NCBI GenBank assembly: GCA_017306015.1
Contig: JAFKJK010000025.1
Location: forward strand, 1-64,000
Direction of reading: 5' to 3'
From: Propionibacteriaceae bacterium
GTDB taxonomy: Bacteria > Actinomycetota > Actinomycetes > Propionibacteriales > Propionibacteriaceae
Length of the DNA stretch: 64,000 bases
Under the pieces are notes generated by a model. The model worked only from the letters and a program-made list of their open reading frames with translations. It did no database searches and had not been told where the DNA came from. The position numbers and the translations under genes were made by a program. Position 1 is the first letter of the stretch, and each line of letters opens with the position of its first letter. Of the stretch, positions 61,652 through 64,000 are shown piece after piece.

Positions 61652-62188
61652 TCAGGACGCCAGTTCGATCAGCTTCGCAATCGTGTTGAGGTTCCGCGCC
61701 GTCCCCTGGACGCCGAGGCGCCGGACGAGGACGGCGGGCGTGAGCTTGGACGTCCCGGCCCCCTCGCCGTAGTGCAGATAGGCGATGTCTCCACTCACGG
61801 CTGCCCGGTCGGCCCCGAAATCGATCTGGTTGAACGCCGCTGCCGCCGCCGGCGTGGGTGCCGCGACCAGGACGTGCAGATAGCTGAACTTCGGCCTCGC
61901 CTGCTCGGCATCACGCTCGAACGGGTACGCGGCCAGCGCGGCAGCCAACTCCTCGGGCGTGCGGCTGATCACCTCCCGGAAGTAGCCGAAGCGCTCCTCG
62001 ACCGCCTTCTCCAGGGCCCGGTCGAACGCCGCCGGCTCCCCCGGCACGGTGCAGATCAGGTTGCCCGACGCGATGAACGTCGACACCTCGGTCGCACCCA
62101 GCGCACCGGCGATCTCCCGCAGGTCGGCCATCGGCAGCTTGGCGCCGCCGACGTTCACCGCTCGCAACAGCACGATCCGTCTACCCAT
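61652..62188 (-). CDS. DUF1697 family protein
   Basis: A 178-aa protein matching DUF1697: RRIVLLRAVNVGGAKLPMAD at the start, VSTFIASGNLICTV near residue 36, and TARNLNTIAKLIELA at the end. Function unknown across the family. ATG 62188 follows GATAAT (minus strand, 62195-62200) by 6 nt, so the message is probably leaderless. The longer frame to 62944 is a shadow of citrate synthase. Confidence 0.9.
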   Translation of the reverse strand: MGRRIVLLRAVNVGGAKLPMADLREIAGALGATEVSTFIASGNLICTVPGEPAAFDRALEKAVEERFGYFREVISRTPEELAAALAAYPFERDAEQARPKFSYLHVLVAAPTPAAAAAFNQIDFGADRAAVSGDIAYLHYGEGAGTSKLTPAVLVRRLGVQGTARNLNTIAKLIELAS

Positions 62189-62254
62189 CGGACGATTATC
62201 GCCGGTCGCCGAGACGAAATGGGCGCCTGTCCTGCCACCCCCTATTGTCAGGAC

Positions 62255-63535
<1,281 letters not shown>

Positions 63536-63537
63536 CC

Positions 63538-63927
63538 TCAGCCGACCAACTCGACCGGCGACCCGTACGCAGCGACCTTGCCGTCGACGGTGAGCAGGCG
63601 ACAGCCCTCCACCCGGGCTTGGGCCACCAGCATCCGGTCGAACGGGTCCCGATGGACGGCCGGCAGCGCGGCCACCTCGGCGGCGTGACGGCTGTCCACC
63701 GGCAACTCCCGGTAGCCGTTCTCGACCAGCGCCCGGCGCAGCACGTTCGGGTCGAACTCGAAGTCCGGACGTCCAAGCGTGGTCTTGATCGCCACCTCCC
63801 AGATGCTCGCCGCGCTGAACAGCAGGTCGTTCGCCGGATTCGTGATCAGGGCCAGCGCTCCGGCACCGAGCCGGGTGGGACTCTGCGCTGCCCACAGCAG
63901 AAGGTGAGTGTCGAGCAGGAGGAGCAT
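63538..63927 (-). CDS. PIN-domain toxin (VapC, Sll0205-like)
   Basis: A 129-aa PIN-domain protein of a type II toxin-antitoxin system. Active-site acidic residues are in MLLLLDTHLLLWA (D6), IWEVAIKTTLG, and HRDPFDRMLVAQA and LLTVDGKVAAY. ATG 63927 overlaps the upstream antitoxin stop by 1 nt (TGATG). Such toxins cleave RNA when released from the antitoxin. Confidence 0.9.
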   Translation of the reverse strand: MLLLLDTHLLLWAAQSPTRLGAGALALITNPANDLLFSAASIWEVAIKTTLGRPDFEFDPNVLRRALVENGYRELPVDSRHAAEVAALPAVHRDPFDRMLVAQARVEGCRLLTVDGKVAAYGSPVELVG

Positions 63928-64000
63928 CAGTCGCGCGCCTCGAAGAGGCCGGCGATCTCCTCGGTCGCCCAATCATCGAAGTCGTCGGGAACCCGTCCGT
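63927..64000 (-). CDS. antitoxin, partial at window edge
   Basis: The last 24 or so codons of a minus-strand gene that enters from the right edge, ending in DDFDDWATEEIAGLFEARD and overlapping the PIN toxin start by 1 nt. The acidic C-terminal tail and coupling indicate the cognate antitoxin. Its DNA-binding domain lies outside the window, so the family cannot be named. Confidence 0.7.
   Translation of the reverse strand, partial: GRVPDDFDDWATEEIAGLFEARD

Overview
The window is uniformly GC-rich and carries an actinobacterial gene set. It has a paired guaB/guaB3, an MptB-type mannosyltransferase, a CIRCE-controlled groES-groEL with a His-rich GroEL tail, and the block rplM-rpsI-glmM ... coaA-glmS-acpS-nnrD-tsaE-tsaB-rimI-tsaD-groES-groEL. 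This order and these gene types fit the Propionibacteriaceae and relatives; that is an inference from gene content, without a 16S or marker-gene search. Many genes begin 6 or 7 nt after a TANNNT-like -10 box with no Shine-Dalgarno sequence, which is typical of leaderless actinobacterial transcripts. I used that spacing to choose several starts.

Layout. 1-5.9 kb: a LacI-type operator at the edge, a PspC-domain membrane cluster, guaA, and the sulfur genes metY-cysK behind a dyad-rich promoter. 6.0-7.1 kb: a complete IS481-family element with a 6-bp target duplication. 7.3-13.2 kb: chorismate mutase, a VOC protein, a MATE exporter, a GH13 alpha-glucan enzyme and mptB. 13.2-21.6 kb: a cluster of small palindromic repeats, a TIGR01777 protein, guaB-guaB3, a two-component system facing an ABC-2 transporter, and YbjQ and DUF3054 proteins. 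21.7-28.8 kb: an acyl-CoA dehydrogenase-like protein, a transglutaminase-like protein, an RTX-repeat secreted protein, groEL-groES, a THUMP-like methyltransferase and a NUDIX protein. 28.8-37.1 kb: the t6A operon (a GNAT-TsaE fusion, tsaB, rimI, tsaD), nnrD, acpS and glmS. 37.2-43.9 kb: a PIN/AbrB toxin-antitoxin pair, coaA, and a beta-glucoside PTS operon (bglF-bglA-licT) with its own antiterminator target and terminator. 43.9-53.1 kb: a lipoprotein, glmM, rpsI-rplM, two paralogous membrane proteins, and a DUF1839-GH2 pair. 53.2-61.6 kb: the most unusual locus. 61.7-64 kb: DUF1697, citrate synthase and a second PIN toxin.

The 53.2-61.6 kb locus has two opposed arms. The minus-strand arm encodes a 123-aa secreted protein, three paralogous four-cysteine (putative) lipoproteins (two in a near-identical tandem duplication), and a MacB-like export set of adaptor, ATPase and FtsX-type permease. 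The plus-strand arm encodes a previously uncalled 50-aa secreted peptide ending in a two-cysteine, tryptophan-rich segment, 10 nt upstream of a membrane histidine kinase. The kinase's likely response regulator is convergent and overlaps it by 40 nt. I read this as a candidate peptide signalling or bacteriocin/immunity system. The layout is seen; the function is inference.

A second theme is a family of small (about 29-35 bp) dyad elements with TGAACC/GGTTCA ends and a GGGGAC core. They occur singly, in tandem and as a 33-bp perfect inverted repeat, and two copies lie in frame inside coding sequences (tsaB and the GH2 gene).
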